DNA of 64,000 nt from Cryptomeria japonica. Taxonomy: Eukaryota; Streptophyta; Pinopsida; Cupressales; Cupressaceae. The notes under the pieces were generated by a model. It was not told the origin of the DNA. It did no database searches and was given only the letters and a program-made list of their open reading frames with translations. Location of the stretch: contig NC_081413.1 of assembly GCF_030272615.1 (NCBI RefSeq), positions 329,496,802 through 329,560,801 of the forward strand. The letters run 5' to 3'. The position numbers were made by a program, and so were the translations under genes. Shown one piece after another: positions 22,157 to 34,458 of this stretch (its first letter is position 1; each line of letters starts with the position of its first letter).

Positions 22157-24010
22157 CATTCAAGTGCTGCCAGATGGTGGGACAACTCCCATCTTTTGTC
22201 TCAAATACTCAAATGGGCTCAAAGGAAGTGGCTTGGTAAATATGTCAGCAATTTGCTCATCAGTGGGAACATACTCTACCATGACCTCCTTGTCAGCTAC
22301 CTTCTCTCTCAAGAAGTGATACTTGATTGGAATGTGTTTTGATCTTGAGTGCATTACTGGATTCTTGGAGATGTTGATTGCACTTGAGTTATCACACCGG
22401 ATTGGAATAGGTTCCAATATCTCCACCTATATGTCTTTCAATGTCTGCTTCATCCATAAAACCTGTGAACATGTAGCAGTTGCTATGTACTCTACCTCAG
22501 CAGTAGATAGTGACACTAAATCTTGCTTCTTACTGTGCCATGATACTAACCGGTCTCCTAAGTAGAAAGCACCTCCACTTGTACTTTTCCAGTCATCAAT
22601 ATTTCCTGCCCAATCTGCATCAGTATAAGCCTGCAAAGAGAAGTCTCCTTTCTTTGGATACCACAGACCATAGCTGACAGTTCCTTGCAGATACCTGAAG
22701 ATTCTTCTGACTGCATTTAAGTGAGACTATTTAGGAGCAGCTTGGAATCTTGCTACCATGTAGACAGCTTGTACAATATCCGGTCTAGATGTTAAATACA
22801 ACAAACTACCGATCATAGACCTATACAGTGTTTGCTCAACTTCCGGTGATTCATCTAGTTTGCTCAACTTACAACCGGTAACCATGGGAGTACTTACCGG
22901 TTTGTTGTCCTCCATTTGAAATTTCTTCAACATGTCTTTCGCATACTTCGTTTGGGAGATGAAAATTCCTTTCTCCTTCTGTGAGATCTGCAAACCAAGA
23001 AAATAGGACAACTCACCCAGCATGGACATCTCAAACTCTTTCTTCATTTGATCTGCAAATTCTTTGCACATGATGTCCTTGTCTCCACCAAAGATAATAT
23101 TGTCCACATATACAACAACTATAATCATGTGATTTCCATTTACTTTGACATACAAGTTGTTGTCTGCATTCCCTTTCCAGAATCCTTGCTCCTTCAAGTA
23201 TTTGTCTAACCGGGAATACCATGCTCTGGGAGCCTGCTTCAAACCATACAGGGCTTTCTTCAACCGACATACAAAACTCTCATCTTCATGCAACAAGTAC
23301 CCTTCTGGCTGTTCCATATACACCTCTTCTTCAAGATTGCCATTGAGAAAAGCAGATTTCACATCCATCTGATATACTTTATATCCCTTATAGGCTGAGA
23401 AAGCTAAAAACATTCTTATTGCCTCTAACCTAGCAACCGGTGCAAAGGTTTCTTCAAAATCAATATCTTCCACTTGAGCATACCCTTTGCAAACTAACCT
23501 TGCTTTATGTCGGACTATCTTACCTTCTTCATTCATCTTGTTCCGGAAGACCCATTTGGTACCTATGGCATTCTTGTCTGCTGGTCTAGGAACAAGTTCC
23601 CAAGTCTGATTTTTCTCAATTTGTCTCAATTCTTCATCCATGGCATCTACCCACTTCTCACTTTTGCTAGCATCATCACAAGTTTTGGGCTCTACTTCAG
23701 TCATGAGACATAAATTTACCTGCTCACCTTCCCAGGCTAATCTCCTTTTGGTCTGCACACTTTCATTCCTATCTCCTATGATCTGTTCTTCCGGATGATT
23801 CTTCTGCACATACCGGTTGGGGATTTTGTTTGGTGTATCTTCTACCGGTCCAATGTCAGATTGTTCTTCATTTTCAACATCTGAATCATCAATGTAAGGT
23901 TTCGATGCAAAATTTCCTCTAAGTGAGTCTTCATCTATACTCACATTTACACTCTCAACCACCCTTCTCAATCTCTTGTTGTAGCATTTGTAAGCTTTAC
24001 TGTTGGTTGA
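22157..24010 (-). pseudogene. Copia reverse transcriptase and RNase H
   Basis: The segment starts in the pol frame at [13 protein letters not shown], joining exactly to the integrase part across the insertion at 24016-30508. It has WVDAMDEEL, the RT core ([56 protein letters not shown]) and the active site as YVDN where YVDD is expected (about 23114). Next is FLGLQISQ, then RNase H with YTDADWAG, STAEVEYIA and CDNSSAINISKNP, ending FTKPLP and stop. In-frame stops lie at 22724-22726 and 22424-22426. The active-site change alone would inactivate the polymerase. Confidence 0.93.
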
Positions 24011-24826
24011 GTATCTGTTGATGTGTTTTTTATGCACATAACAATACAGAATAAATTACCAAGATAATTTACCCTCTCTTGAACAAAATCACCTCAGATG
24101 CTAAGAATGAGATCAACTAAAATGATTCCAAGGTTTCTACATGTCAGGTCTTGACAAGAGGGTAACTCAATGGTCGATGTGAATTGCTGTGTTTCACTTG
24201 AAGACTTATGCAAATGTTTGGATTATCATGAATGATGCAGAATAGGTGTGTTGACAACTTAAGATTTATCAATATGGCTCTGGATTTACTTCTTGCTAAA
24301 AAAGGGGGGAAAAGAATAGGGTTCAGGAAATCTATTCTAAGCCTAGGAATGCAAGAAATGATGAATGGATCTAGTGGAATCAAACCAGGCAAGGTCTCAC
24401 AATCAGGTATTGACACAAGCTTAGTGCAATCGTCTAAGGTATACTGAAAGATTTTCAGGCTATCACCATCAAACGTTGACACCATCCAAGTTGATGCTTG
24501 TCAAGGGACGAGTGATAGTTGAAGTTATGCTTACTCAAATTCCAGTTGACCACACAAGGCGCACTTACCAACGGCAAGAGGCTAGTGGTATGGACTAAGG
24601 ATTCCACACAAATAAATTCAACAAATCTTCCACTCAATCTAACATACATGAAAATAAATTCTAATCTAAATTCTAATCTAACTTGGAGGAATTGAGAACC
24701 ATGAATGCAAATACAACACTTGAAGAGCAAAATCACCAACAATTGAACAATGATTAGGATTCAAATAGTTGTAGCATATACCAACAATTCTACAAAAACT
24801 CTCCCTTACAAATGAGAGACAAGGAG

Positions 24827-24840
24827 GCATATATAGAGTC
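24827..24840 (-). promoter_or_regulatory. TATA box 2 of copy 2
   Basis: Element-strand GACTCTATATATGCC, followed by CTCATTTGTAAGGG, parallels the same block in copy 1 (9686). It probably starts the genomic RNA of the family. Confidence 0.55.
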
Positions 24841-24874
24841 TCTTACAAAATGGATGGCCCAGATTGATCTAAGA

Positions 24875-27800
24875 TCAACGGTCGAGATCATGCCAACAAA
24901 ACCCTAGAATTGCCCTAATTAGGGTTACATCAAAAATGGTGCCACCAACATATGGCCCAATGAAAAGATACCTAGTCATCAAATAGAGATTCCTCCTTGC
25001 ATCTCTCTCTCTCCTAGCATACTCCAAGAATCTAGCCAATACTGAATCTAACTCCTCCATGGAAATGCTAGGCAAGGTATCCTGTTGTAAATCAATCACG
25101 TCTAGTGAATCCGAGCAAGCATTCAAAGTGTTCTCCCATTCTGGCATGAGCTTCTGTGAACTATGAACATGAATCAACAAAGAGACCAAGTCATCTATCT
25201 GACTCTTCTTCAAAGAGTCCAACTAGCAAAAATATATAAATTTCATCTTGTCTCTTAATTCGGCTAAGTGTCAACCACTAGCATTACTAACATCAACACC
25301 CAATAATTCCTCAATCGAGGCAAGGATCTTCATCTGAATGTCTTGAATTAATCCTTCCATCTCCATGCAACTCGATTAGGCGTTCTCATAAGTTGATTTC
25401 TTCACGGCTAGTGAACAATACCAGCCATGGAAATAGTATCTGTCTCCACTGTGCACAATGTTCTCGCTAACCAAGGTGGAATTAGGAATCTTCTTCAATG
25501 CCTGGAGGCGTGGAATAGTCTTGTCTTGAATAGGCCGGAATTCTTCCCAAACTCCCTCCAAATACTGGATTTTGAATACAAGCCCTGTTGTCCTATCATA
25601 TGCATGGACAAACTGAGTAAGAAAATCATCTGCCTTCTTTCTTGTGCTCTCATTCCACTTTTCCACCTCTGAGTGTGTACCTCTCGCTACCTCACAGTGT
25701 GAATGTATTCCATGGTCAACGGCAATAGGGGAAATAAGGGTGGGATCTCCACGCCTTGTTCCTGCAATATACTCTCTGAGTCTAATATTTTCTTCTCTGT
25801 ACCTTTCTTTCTCCGCAACCGCTCTGTCTAACCTTGCATTGATTGCCTGGAGGTTTTCACCAATCCCTGGAATTCCTATTTTCTGGATGTACGACCAAGG
25901 GCAACTGAAGTGATCTGGAAATCCATAGGAGTAGCAATGTCCGTTGTCACGCCTGCAATAGGAACTGCAATCTGCGCAATCCACATTCCTATCTCATCTC
26001 TAGCTATGTGCGACAAAATCTCTGCTCTCTTGGGCTCCCTCCCCTTAGCACTCCTAGCTAGGTAGTCATCAATATCATCAATAGGCTGCACCTCTATCAT
26101 TTGTTTACTTTTTTCCATACTTCTTATCAGCCATTCAGGAATAGCGGCCATCTCCATACCATCATCGAGACATATTTCTCGATCAAGTCCTTTCAATGCC
26201 GAAATAACATCATCATTATCATCAGGATTATTCCTGGTCCAATCATATACCTCATTTCCCAAGCTAACTTCCAAAAGGACAGTAGGGGATTCCAGTTGAT
26301 CATTATTCTCATCAGGAGGTGCAGATGTCGCTGTGGCATGGAACTCCTGAATATTCTCTGGTAGTGTCATTGTGTTCGAACACTGTTGAGTCTCCTTGTT
26401 CTGTTTTGTTACTTCAATCACTTCGATTGATGAGACACTGGGAGGGGGTGAAGGAATGATAAGTGGAGGAATGATAGTCTTATGTTTCTTCTTCACCTCC
26501 TCAATCTTCTTCCGTCTGGCCTTGACTTCTCCTGACGTGTTCTTCCTTCTCTTGGGAGCTTGACTCTCTTCGTCTGCATGAATCCTGACATCGCTAATAG
26601 TCCTCTGATCGTCCTCGGAAGTAGACTCTTCCGGCTTCATCCTTTCATAAGTGAAGGGAACACCCATGTCAACTAACTTATTCATCTGTATATCCACCCA
26701 TAGGCGGGAGAAATTCAAGACCTCTCTCATCAATATATTCAGGTCGATCTCTTCTGACTCTGACCAATTAGGCAATAGGATTGCCTTCTTCATTTTATTC
26801 TCATACTGTGGATGTGTATGATCTCTATCATCTAATACCTGATCAGGAATGAGGAAAAGTCCACACTTCCTCATGAAATCCACTGACATTTTGGAACACA
26901 TTCTTCTCTTCACTGCTTGCTCGTCCATAAGGTTAGCCCAATAATCTTCTATGTCAACCTTGTGAGTGAACTTCTCTCCTTTGATCCTCCCGACCTTCTT
27001 GTCTGGATCAAATCTTTCTCTCTTCTTGTATGTAGCAAATCGATAGAATGCAAGCTCCTCACTCACAGTGCTAGGGGCTATGGCGGATTGGCAAACCTCT
27101 GACGTCTTCCCAACTGAAATAGGGAATGTCATGCCTGTCCTGTGCTTCTCTCTCTGGATAACATCGAACTCTAGAAGCTATCTCACCACTTCCAACAATA
27201 TCATTCTGTCGGTTGGATACCTAGGAAGTCTGTAGGGTTCAGATTGAAACCCATGAATCCTGAGGTATGTGAAAGTGGGAAACTGCATATACCACGATCC
27301 ATATTTTTCTATTAACTCTGTTGCCTCCTTGGACAATCTTCTGTGGATTCCGCCTTCCCGCATCCGTGTGATGTACATAGTGAATGCATCATTCACTCTC
27401 TTATAGTCTTCAATTCTATGCATGCTTAGCTGGGGGTAGCATTCATAACTCTTGAATTGTCCTTGCCCATTCCTGACTTCACCTTTGCATATTAATCCTC
27501 TGTATGAGACAAACCGTGCAAGAAGGTACACCAGGTAAGAAGTCATGGCGAATGACTTGGACCGCTCTACATTCCTCAGCTGAAAATCCAGATTGTCACT
27601 TATAATCTTGGACCAATTCACTACCGTTCCTCTAAGACAATCCTGGATGAAGTAGAACATCCATCAATCAAATATTGCTCTCTGCGGCATCCCCATCACT
27701 CTGTTGAGTAGGAATATCAAATCCCTATATTCCTCCTTAAAATCTATGCACATAAGTGTCTTGGGAGCCTTGGAATGATGAGACCTAGGCTCAATCATCC

Positions 27801-28263
27801 ACTCTTTGTTAATTAAATTCTTGCATACACCCATTTTCTTCGTGTATCTTTCTGCATAATCCTCCTTGGTCACATCCTTCATGTCTGCTCCACGTGGAAT
27901 TCCGAACACCTCTGCAATAGCATCCTCAACAAGGTAGGCGATGACAACGCCCTTAGGAGTCTTAATCATTCTTGTGAGAGGATCATAACATCGTGCACAT
28001 TCCAGGATAAGCTCACTGCACTGTATGGACTGTGAAAATCCAACGGCATGGAAAATGCCACTCTTCATAATATTCGCATATGCTGGGGAAGGAACCTGAT
28101 CTCTAACTCCGAACATCCGACGCTGCATCTGGTCGAAGTCTAGGAAATGCATGTTTGTATCAGCGATCTACTTCCATCTAGATGAAATCTTAAACTTTGA
28201 ATAAAATCCAGTCTCCAACATCTTCAATAGTTCTTTCCTTTCCTTATATCCCCACTTTGACAT
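24875..28263 (-). pseudogene. LTR-borne long ORF of unknown function (about 1100 codons)
   Basis: Begins MSKWGYKERKELL at 28263, after TACAGGTGCG. One frame continues to about 25880 with only three stops: near 28167, TGA at 27661 and TAG near 27175. It then shifts once (about 25880-25980) and goes on to 24875 with a few stops. The N-terminal part has RMIKTPKGVV...VEDAIAEVFGIP, KTLMCIDFKEEYRDLIFLL, a WSKIISDNLDFQL helix, SYLVYLLARF, and EPYRLPRYPTDRMILLEVV. It continues with YRFATYKKRERFDPDKKVGRI. The middle is basic (KRRKNTSGEVKARRKK), then Pro-rich, then acidic. The C-terminus is helical (DRAVAEKERYREENIRLREY; PEWENTLNACSDSL). It is not gag, pol or env of a kind I know. The N-terminal pattern faintly recalls plant-mobile-domain/Athila-type 'plant transposon protein' domains; that is a guess. 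Confidence 0.65.
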
Positions 28264-29624
28264 CGCACCTGTACGAAGCTCGAAGTTAGACTTAGGAAAA
28301 CAAATAATGTTCTTAATAAAATTTCTAACTTTCTAAAGATTTAGCTAATTTAGAGCATGGAGTCAAGAAAATAATCCATACACTTGGTAAATTTTAGCAA
28401 TTAAGTTTAAAGTGTGACAGCACTAAGGCATGGAAATCTTCCATAAAATTCATTGAATACCTCCTTATGCTTAGAAAATATGCAAGCTAAAATGCAAAGG
28501 AGTATACCGAATAAATGATGACTAAGGAAAGGTGTGAAAGGTTTGTGTTTTCACACAATGAATGTCTGAAGACACCTTCCGCAGTCAACAATGGAGGTCA
28601 ACAAATCTGAAGACAACCTGAAAATCAGACTTTTAAAACATGTTGTAATCTTCAAAATGTGCATAATCTTGATAAAAATCAGTTCTAATGATCAAAACAA
28701 TCATTTTCTAGAATGTAAGTATGGCTGGTAAAACTTTAATTTCTAAGGACAAGTCTGAAAATCGGATACTTCAGACTTACCAGCACCTTGCAAAGTGGTT
28801 TAAAATCCCTGAAAATGATGAAAAATGGCTAAGGAATCATCTCCAAGCAGAATCGCCAAAATGGTTAGGTGGCTGGAAATGAAAATTTCTGAAGACAAAC
28901 TGCCTAACAATGGAGTTTTAAGACCTGCAACAGCAATAAAATGGTCTAAAAAATGCACAGAAAACTCCATAAAACACCTCCAAATGCAAAATGCCTAAGT
29001 TGGAATTGGCTGGGCAATAAAAACTTAAGTCTGAAAATTAATGGCAGCCATTAATGGAGGTCAAAATCTGAAGCAAACCTCAGATCTGAAGCGAATCAGC
29101 AGGCTGGAAATGATGGCAGCCACCAAGCATGCATGGAAATCACCAAAATGTGGCATCAAATCACTCCCAAACTAAAATCGAAATTTTCCCAACTATGGCG
29201 CCAAACTGAAAATCTGAAAATGTTATCAATGGCAACTTGGATCTGCAGTGGCAATGAAGGTCTGAACAGCAAGCAAAATGGTGGAGGAAAAATCGCCTGT
29301 CTCCAAACATGAAATTGCCAATTTTCACCAAAAAATGCTAAAATTCGAAAAAATCGCCAAACTTAGCAAAAATCGAAATTCTGAAACTGGTCTTTAATGG
29401 CAGCCAAGAGGAATAGATCAGCAAGCTGGAAAAAATGGAGGAAAATAAATCCTCAATCCCACACTTCACCAAAAATGCCTTGCTAAAATTCACCCAACTT
29501 GGAGAAAAATCGCTTTCATAGAGACACCTGGCAGAAATAATAATAAAATAATGCTAAGACTCCTCCCTTATACTTGCTTTCACCTCTCACTTTCACCACA
29601 CAAGCAATGTGGGATAAAACACTT
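28264..29624 (-). other. Leader of the LTR-borne ORF (copy 2)
   Basis: No long frame. Rich in TCTGAAGAC, CAGCAATGG and AAATGG-type words, many loosely repeated (for example CTGAAAATGATG, GGCAGCCA). Probably an untranslated or intron-containing leader between TATA 1 and the ATG at 28263, whose context TACAGGTGCGATG could be a splice acceptor. Confidence 0.4.
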
Positions 29625-29634
29625 GTATAAATAC
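29625..29634 (-). promoter_or_regulatory. TATA box 1 of copy 2
   Basis: Element-strand AGTATTTATACAAG, between the 30-bp repeat array and the leader of the long ORF. A second weaker candidate (AGTATAAGGGAGG) lies about 60 bp downstream. It corresponds in position to 8514 in copy 1. Confidence 0.4.
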
Positions 29635-29659
29635 TTGCTTGGTGAAAACCTAACTTGCT

Positions 29660-30005
29660 CTCAGGGGAAAATCGATCCCTGTCTGGATGGAAATCCGGAC
29701 AAAAATCCTCACTTAGTCGTCACAAAAATCCTGGTGGAAATTCGACCCAGGCATGGAATCATCCTTAACTTCGGTCCACACTCTAGTCCGCACTCCTGGT
29801 GGAAAATCGATGGCAGTCTAGATAAATCTTGACACTTAGCCAAATTTTAGCACTTCCAGGGGAAAATCGATCAAGGTATGGATAAACAGTGGGGGAAAAT
29901 AGTAGCCAGTATGAATTTCAGGGGAAACCCATGTGTAGTGTGGATTTTGAGTGGGGGAATGGGTTGGGTAGTCTGGAATGTGAGGGGAAAAGCACCTCTA
30001 GCATG
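29660..30005. repeat. Degenerate GGGGAAAATCGAT repeat array
   Basis: On the plus strand, GGGGAAAATCGATC-like words followed about 8 bases later by TGGAT/TGGAA occur at 29664, 29733, 29798, 29859, 29892, 29921, 29953 and 29984. Distances are 69, 65, 61, 33, 29, 32 and 31, so a unit of about 31 bp and its double. It lies just upstream of TATA 1, the same place as the hairpin array of copy 1, although the sequence differs. Confidence 0.75.
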
Positions 30006-30508
30006 GAATTTGACCCTTTAACCCTTGGAATATGAATTTCCCTTAGGATTTTATCATTTTAACCACTCAAAATCACTTAGAAACATTAAATTCAAACTGG
30101 ACTTAGGCAAATTTTCCAAAAATATGAGCAAAATGCTAGGAAAATATTGGAATAAAGTGCGAAATCAATTTAAATAGTACCTTAGGAGCGAGAAAACAAC
30201 TCCAAAAGGTCTGTGAATACCTTGGCACTTTAAAATCACTGATGCGCGTGTTTAAAAACACGTTAACGCTCAATAGATCTTACACTTAGACAAAACTTAG
30301 GATCATTAAAATATCAACGTTTTACAACTTGATCCTATAACTTCAAAAAACCCTAGACGGCACTAGGCATGATCAAAACTCCGAGACTCGAGCACGGGAA
30401 ACGCAAGATTGCCCACTAAACAGCCAAAACCAGAACCTAACAACGCAGAAAGCTGGCAAAGAGGGGGTCCCTGTTAGCAATAGGGCAATGTGTGAAAAGG
30501 TCACATCA

Positions 30509-32251
30509 ATATCCCAAGAAGATTCCTTCATCACTTCGAGAATCAAAACTTCCTAATCCATCAGCATCTCTCTTGATGAAGCACTTACTTCCAAACACTC
30601 TAAAGTGTTTAAGTGATGGTTTCCTTTCATTCCATAACTCATAAGGAATCATTCTACTATTCACTCTTAACTGTACTCGGTTTAAAGTGTAGACAGCAGT
30701 ATGAACTGCTTCCTTCCAGTACATATCCGGTATGTTGGCCTCATTCAACATAGTCCTAGCCATCTCCTTCACTGTCCTATTTTTCCTCTCTACCACCCCA
30801 TTTTGTTGAAGTGTTCTTGCAGCTGAATACTGTCTTTGGATTCTGTGTTTCTCACAGTAGTCAACAAATTCATTGGAAGAAAATTCTCCACCCCGGTCAA
30901 ATCTTAAGCATTTTAACCGGTGTTCACTTTCATTTTCCACCATCTTCCTGAAAATTTTGAATCTCTCAAATGCTTGTGACTTATCATGCAGGAAGGTTAA
31001 CCAAGTCATTCTTGAGTAATCATCTATGAAATACCTTTCTCCGGCCAATGCTCTTGTCCTTGTCGGCCCACATAAGTCAGTATGTATTAATTCCAAAGGT
31101 CTTGAGGTGTTATATTCTTTTGTTTTAAAGTTGACCTTTGTTTGCTTACCTCTGACACATTCATCACAGCATGTGCTTGCCGGTTTTATGATCTGAGGTA
31201 TGTTTCTCACATACCGGTTCTTGCTTATCTTAACCAAATTATCAAAATTTACATGGCCTAATCTTCGGTGCCACAACCAGCTTTCATCAACTTGTCCCAT
31301 CATACATTGGGACTCATAGCATTCCTTCAGATTGTAGACATTTCCCTCTGTTCTCTTTCCTTCTACTACCACCTGACCGGTACTCTGCTTTCTTATCTGA
31401 CAACTGGTACAGTCAAATGAGAACTTGTACCCTTTGTCACACATCTGACTTACACTTAGCAGGTTATGCTTCAAACCTTCCACATAGTACACATCATGAG
31501 CCTTGAGCTTTCCATCAATATTCAGTGTACCCCGGCCTTTGATCTTGATGGAGGAGTTGTCACCAAAACGGATTGAACCACCATTCCAATCATCAAGCTT
31601 GATGAACTTTTTCTTATCTCCGGTCATATGATTTGAGCAACCACTATCAACTACCCATAAATTCCTTCTTCCAGCATGTAGAGCAATCTGTACAATTAGG
31701 CTGGACTCTGTCTTGTTTTTCTCCTTCTCTACCCAAACCGGTTTCTCTTCTTTCTTTTCCTTTTCTGTCACTTTGTGTTCTAGTTTTGTTTCCAACTTCT
31801 CATCCGGTACAATTCTCTTTTGCTTGTTGGTTCTCAACTGACAATACCTTGCTCTGTGACCAAAATTTTGACACTTATAGCATTTCACATTAGCGCTATA
31901 AGATGTACTCAATGCATTTTTGTAGGACATTTGCATATTACTCCTACATTCATAACTCTTGTGACCAAACTCATTGCAATTATAACATATGAAATTTGTA
32001 CTTTGTAATGCAGCAAATGAGTTTCTACTCTCAAAACTAGGGTTGACATTCATTTTCCTACAATCTGCCATTCTATGACCGAACTTATTACACCGGTGAC
32101 AATAGCCATGAAACTTTGGAACATACCGATTAGGTTGTCTTGAACCTGCAAATGACTGCCTCACTGGGGGTCTTCCTTTCATGTTGCTAACCCTTGTGAA
32201 TCCCTCATGATCAATACTTGAATTTCCCCTTGGATCTGCATGTCGGTGCAT
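30509..32251 (-). pseudogene. Copia zinc knuckles, protease and integrase
   Basis: The polyprotein segment contains three CCHC knuckles (CHRCNKFGHRMADC, CYNCNEFGHKSYEC, CYKCQNFGHRARYC). A Lys/Glu linker follows. Aspartic protease comes next at WVVDSGCSNHMTGD (DSG catalytic triad). Then the pre-integrase HHCC motif (WHRRLGH ... CDECVRGKQ). Integrase has its DDE residues in IHTDLCGP, RFDRGGEF and GVVERKNRTV, ending FRVFGSKCF and EGIFLGY at the insertion point. A few residues before IDDYSR appear deleted. Frame otherwise open for 580 codons. Its C-terminal continuation is at 24010. Confidence 0.93.
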
Positions 32252-32263
32252 TGAGTGTGGTCT

Positions 32264-33263
32264 CTAGTTCATTGATTGAGTATACCGGTTTGTGTGGCAG
32301 TTTCTAGCACCATCTGCATATGTCTTCTTGTCGGTATCCTTGCCTATCGTGAATGTCTTCTTCTTTTCACCTTTATTTGAAGAAGTGAATTGTATCTCCT
32401 TATCAGATGTGTCTTTGTTGTTTGAACTTTGATCTTCTTGAAAACCTAAGCCACCGGTATCTTTGGATTGCTTCTGTTTGCTCAGCATCTTGTCCAGGGC
32501 TTCAGTGCTGACTTCAAATTTGCTTCTCACTTTTATTTCTTCCTGACTTTTCTCTAAGTCCTTTCGGAGTTTCACTATTTTTGCTTCCAGATTCTGATGA
32601 TCCTTTTCCTTTTCACTCAGACCGGTACTAGTGACTTCACACATCCTCTTGGCCTCTTCCAACTAGAGTTTTAGATCTGCGATAGTTCTCTTGGACTCTT
32701 CAAGAGATTGCTCCAGCAATTCTTGTTCTTCAACTGCAGCCCTTTTTACCTTCTTTAAGTCTCTTCTTGTTTTCTTTAGCTCATCTAAGGCACTAATGAG
32801 TTCTGCTTCAAGGTCTACTTCTCCTTCTTGCTCTTCCTCTTCTGCTTCTTCAGGTACCGGTAGCTCTTGAGCCATAAAAAGGTTTGCTCTGACATCATCT
32901 CCACTGCAGCAGTCATCTGAGGCACTTTCCTCATCTATGGCATCATCTTCATGTGTGTAAAGACTGCTCTGCTTCCAGTAGACATTTTTCTTCCTATCTT
33001 TACTATATGATATGCTACCACTTGATTGATCATCTTCATTCTTATCACCATAAGGACATTTAGCAGCAAAATGTCCAATCTTTCCACAGTTGAAACATTT
33101 CCAAGGCAGCTTGCCTTTATATTTGCTTGAACCTATCTTGAGTCTTCTGACAAAGTTTGCCATGATGTCATCAAAGTCTTCACCGGTTGCGTCATGAGCA
33201 GATTCTTCTTTTCCTTTTCTTGATGTCTTGAATGTAGCTTCTTTCTTCACAGCATCAGTACCG
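32264..33263 (-). pseudogene. Copia gag, C-terminal half: zinc knuckle and coiled coil
   Basis: Continues the gag interrupted at 33268. It has HAGTDAVKKE, FDDIMANFVRRLK, the knuckle CFNCGKIGHFAAKC, then a long charged heptad-like helix (ELISALDELKKTRRDLKK ... LEAKIVKLRKDLEKSQEEIK) and a GLGF motif. One stop lies at about 32663 and one at about 32264. The same order (coiled coil, GLGF/GLGY, knuckles) makes up ORF1 of the gag-only elements A-C, so ORF1 is derived from, or parallel to, this half of gag. Confidence 0.88.
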
Positions 33264-33268
33264 GCATG

Positions 33269-34396
33269 TTGGCTTGATGATGATTGTAATGTATTCATCA
33301 CTTGTTGTCATTGATGATACACTCTCACACACACATATGATTACATTGACTATCGGTGTAACTTCAATTGGTTTACACTGTCAACCGGTATGTTTAAGGA
33401 TTATCTCTAACCGGTACTTTGTGTCAACCGGTATGTACATAAGAGGAAACCTGTGGCTACACTAAATCGGCATCAAAATGAAGATGAAGATGAAGATGGA
33501 GATCAAGCAGAAGATTCCAAGACAACGGTTCACATGTTTTGTTCCAACCGGTATTAACTGTTCTAACCGGTATCTGATTTTGTGATGAGTTACCAGCACC
33601 AATTTCTTGGCGGTCATTTTTGTGATGAGTTTTGATCACTTGTCTAGATACACTGCACCTAGGAAATTGTGTTTTGATTTCCTTAGGCCGACATAAGATT
33701 TGAATGTCTATTTTAAGACATCTTAGTGAATCATTTGAAAGAGATAGAGAATGAGTATGGTCATGATGTTATGCGAATACTGATATGCATCAAGAGTGAA
33801 AGCTTTTGTTGAAGAGCGATAAGTGTTAAGATGAAGAGCAATGTTGAATGTACTTAGAAGGATTTGATCAAGCAAGTATTGTGCTACTCAGAACAGATCA
33901 AACCATTCTTGTTGTTTTCTAATCATTACAACATAATCAAATCCCCTAACCGGGTAAGCTCTAACAAGCTTTATTGTACAAATCCTCTAACAAGGAGATC
34001 CATTAGTTTGGATTCTCAAATCCTCCAACAAGGTTACTCCTAACAGGATAGTACTCTTAACAGGGTATAAGCTTCTAATCAAGCTTTGGGATCTCTAACA
34101 AGATTCGCTCCTAGCAAAGCACTTTGTAGACCTTAACCGGTCAGTTATCTATTACTGCAGATAATTAACTTATGAGTTCCATCTCACCGTGGTTTTTACC
34201 TATTTGGGTTTTCCACGTACAAACACTTGTGTTATGGTGGATGCTTTACTTTTTGTGGATGTTGTTATATCATTTTGGATAGCATGTATTTTGTTTAAAT
34301 GCTTGGTTAAGTTCATCCACCGGTCAGTGTTTGAAGTAGTGTTTATTTGGTGTCAATGATTCACCCCCCCCCTCTCGGTGCTTTTCAAGTCCATCA
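33269..34396 (+). repeat. 5' LTR of copy A
   Basis: Starts TGTTGGCTTGATGATG and ends AAGTCCATCA. It contains many ACCGGT words, a TATA-like TCTATTTTAAGACATC (about 33708-33723), several 'CTCTAACAAG' repeats, and the R/U5 signature CTCACCGTGGTTTTTACC with GGGTTTTCCACG (about 34184-34220). Homologous to 40809-41943 and 50499-51597, and more distantly to 56529-57617. Confidence 0.93.
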
Positions 34397-34411
34397 ATTG
34401 GTATCAGAGCC
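34397..34411 (+). promoter_or_regulatory. Primer-binding site of copy A
   Basis: ATTGGTATCAGAGCC directly after the LTR is the standard plant copia site complementary to the 3' end of initiator tRNA-Met. Copies B (51598) and C (57618) carry GGTATCAGATCC and GGTATCAAAGCC variants. Confidence 0.9.
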
Positions 34412-34458
34412 TAACTTCTTTGAAGCCTAACCGCTTAGAAGGGAGTCTTGAAACTACC

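Larger units (their letters stand above)
24016..30508 (-). mobile_element. Giant solo-LTR-like unit with U3-borne long ORF (copy 2)
   Basis: Inserted in the copia pol between codons for GIFLGY and STNSK. The duplication is GTATC (24011-24015) and ATATC (30509-30513), one mismatch. On the element strand it starts TGATGTGACCTTTTCACACA and ends ...CACATCAACA, matching the ends of the 6263-10589 unit. Order: 5' end, 30-bp repeat array, TATA 1, leader, long ORF (28263 to about 24875), CCCTAATTAGGG block, TATA 2 (about 24838), R/U5-like tail. There is no internal LTR pair, gag or pol. Best read as a 6.5-kb solo LTR whose U3 carries a gene. Confidence 0.75.

Noticed and set aside
33264-33465. LTR overlap frame fused to copia gag (starts near 33301)
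   Set aside because: The first dozen residues come from the LTR of copy A. The real gag frame continues at 41949 on the other side of the insertion.
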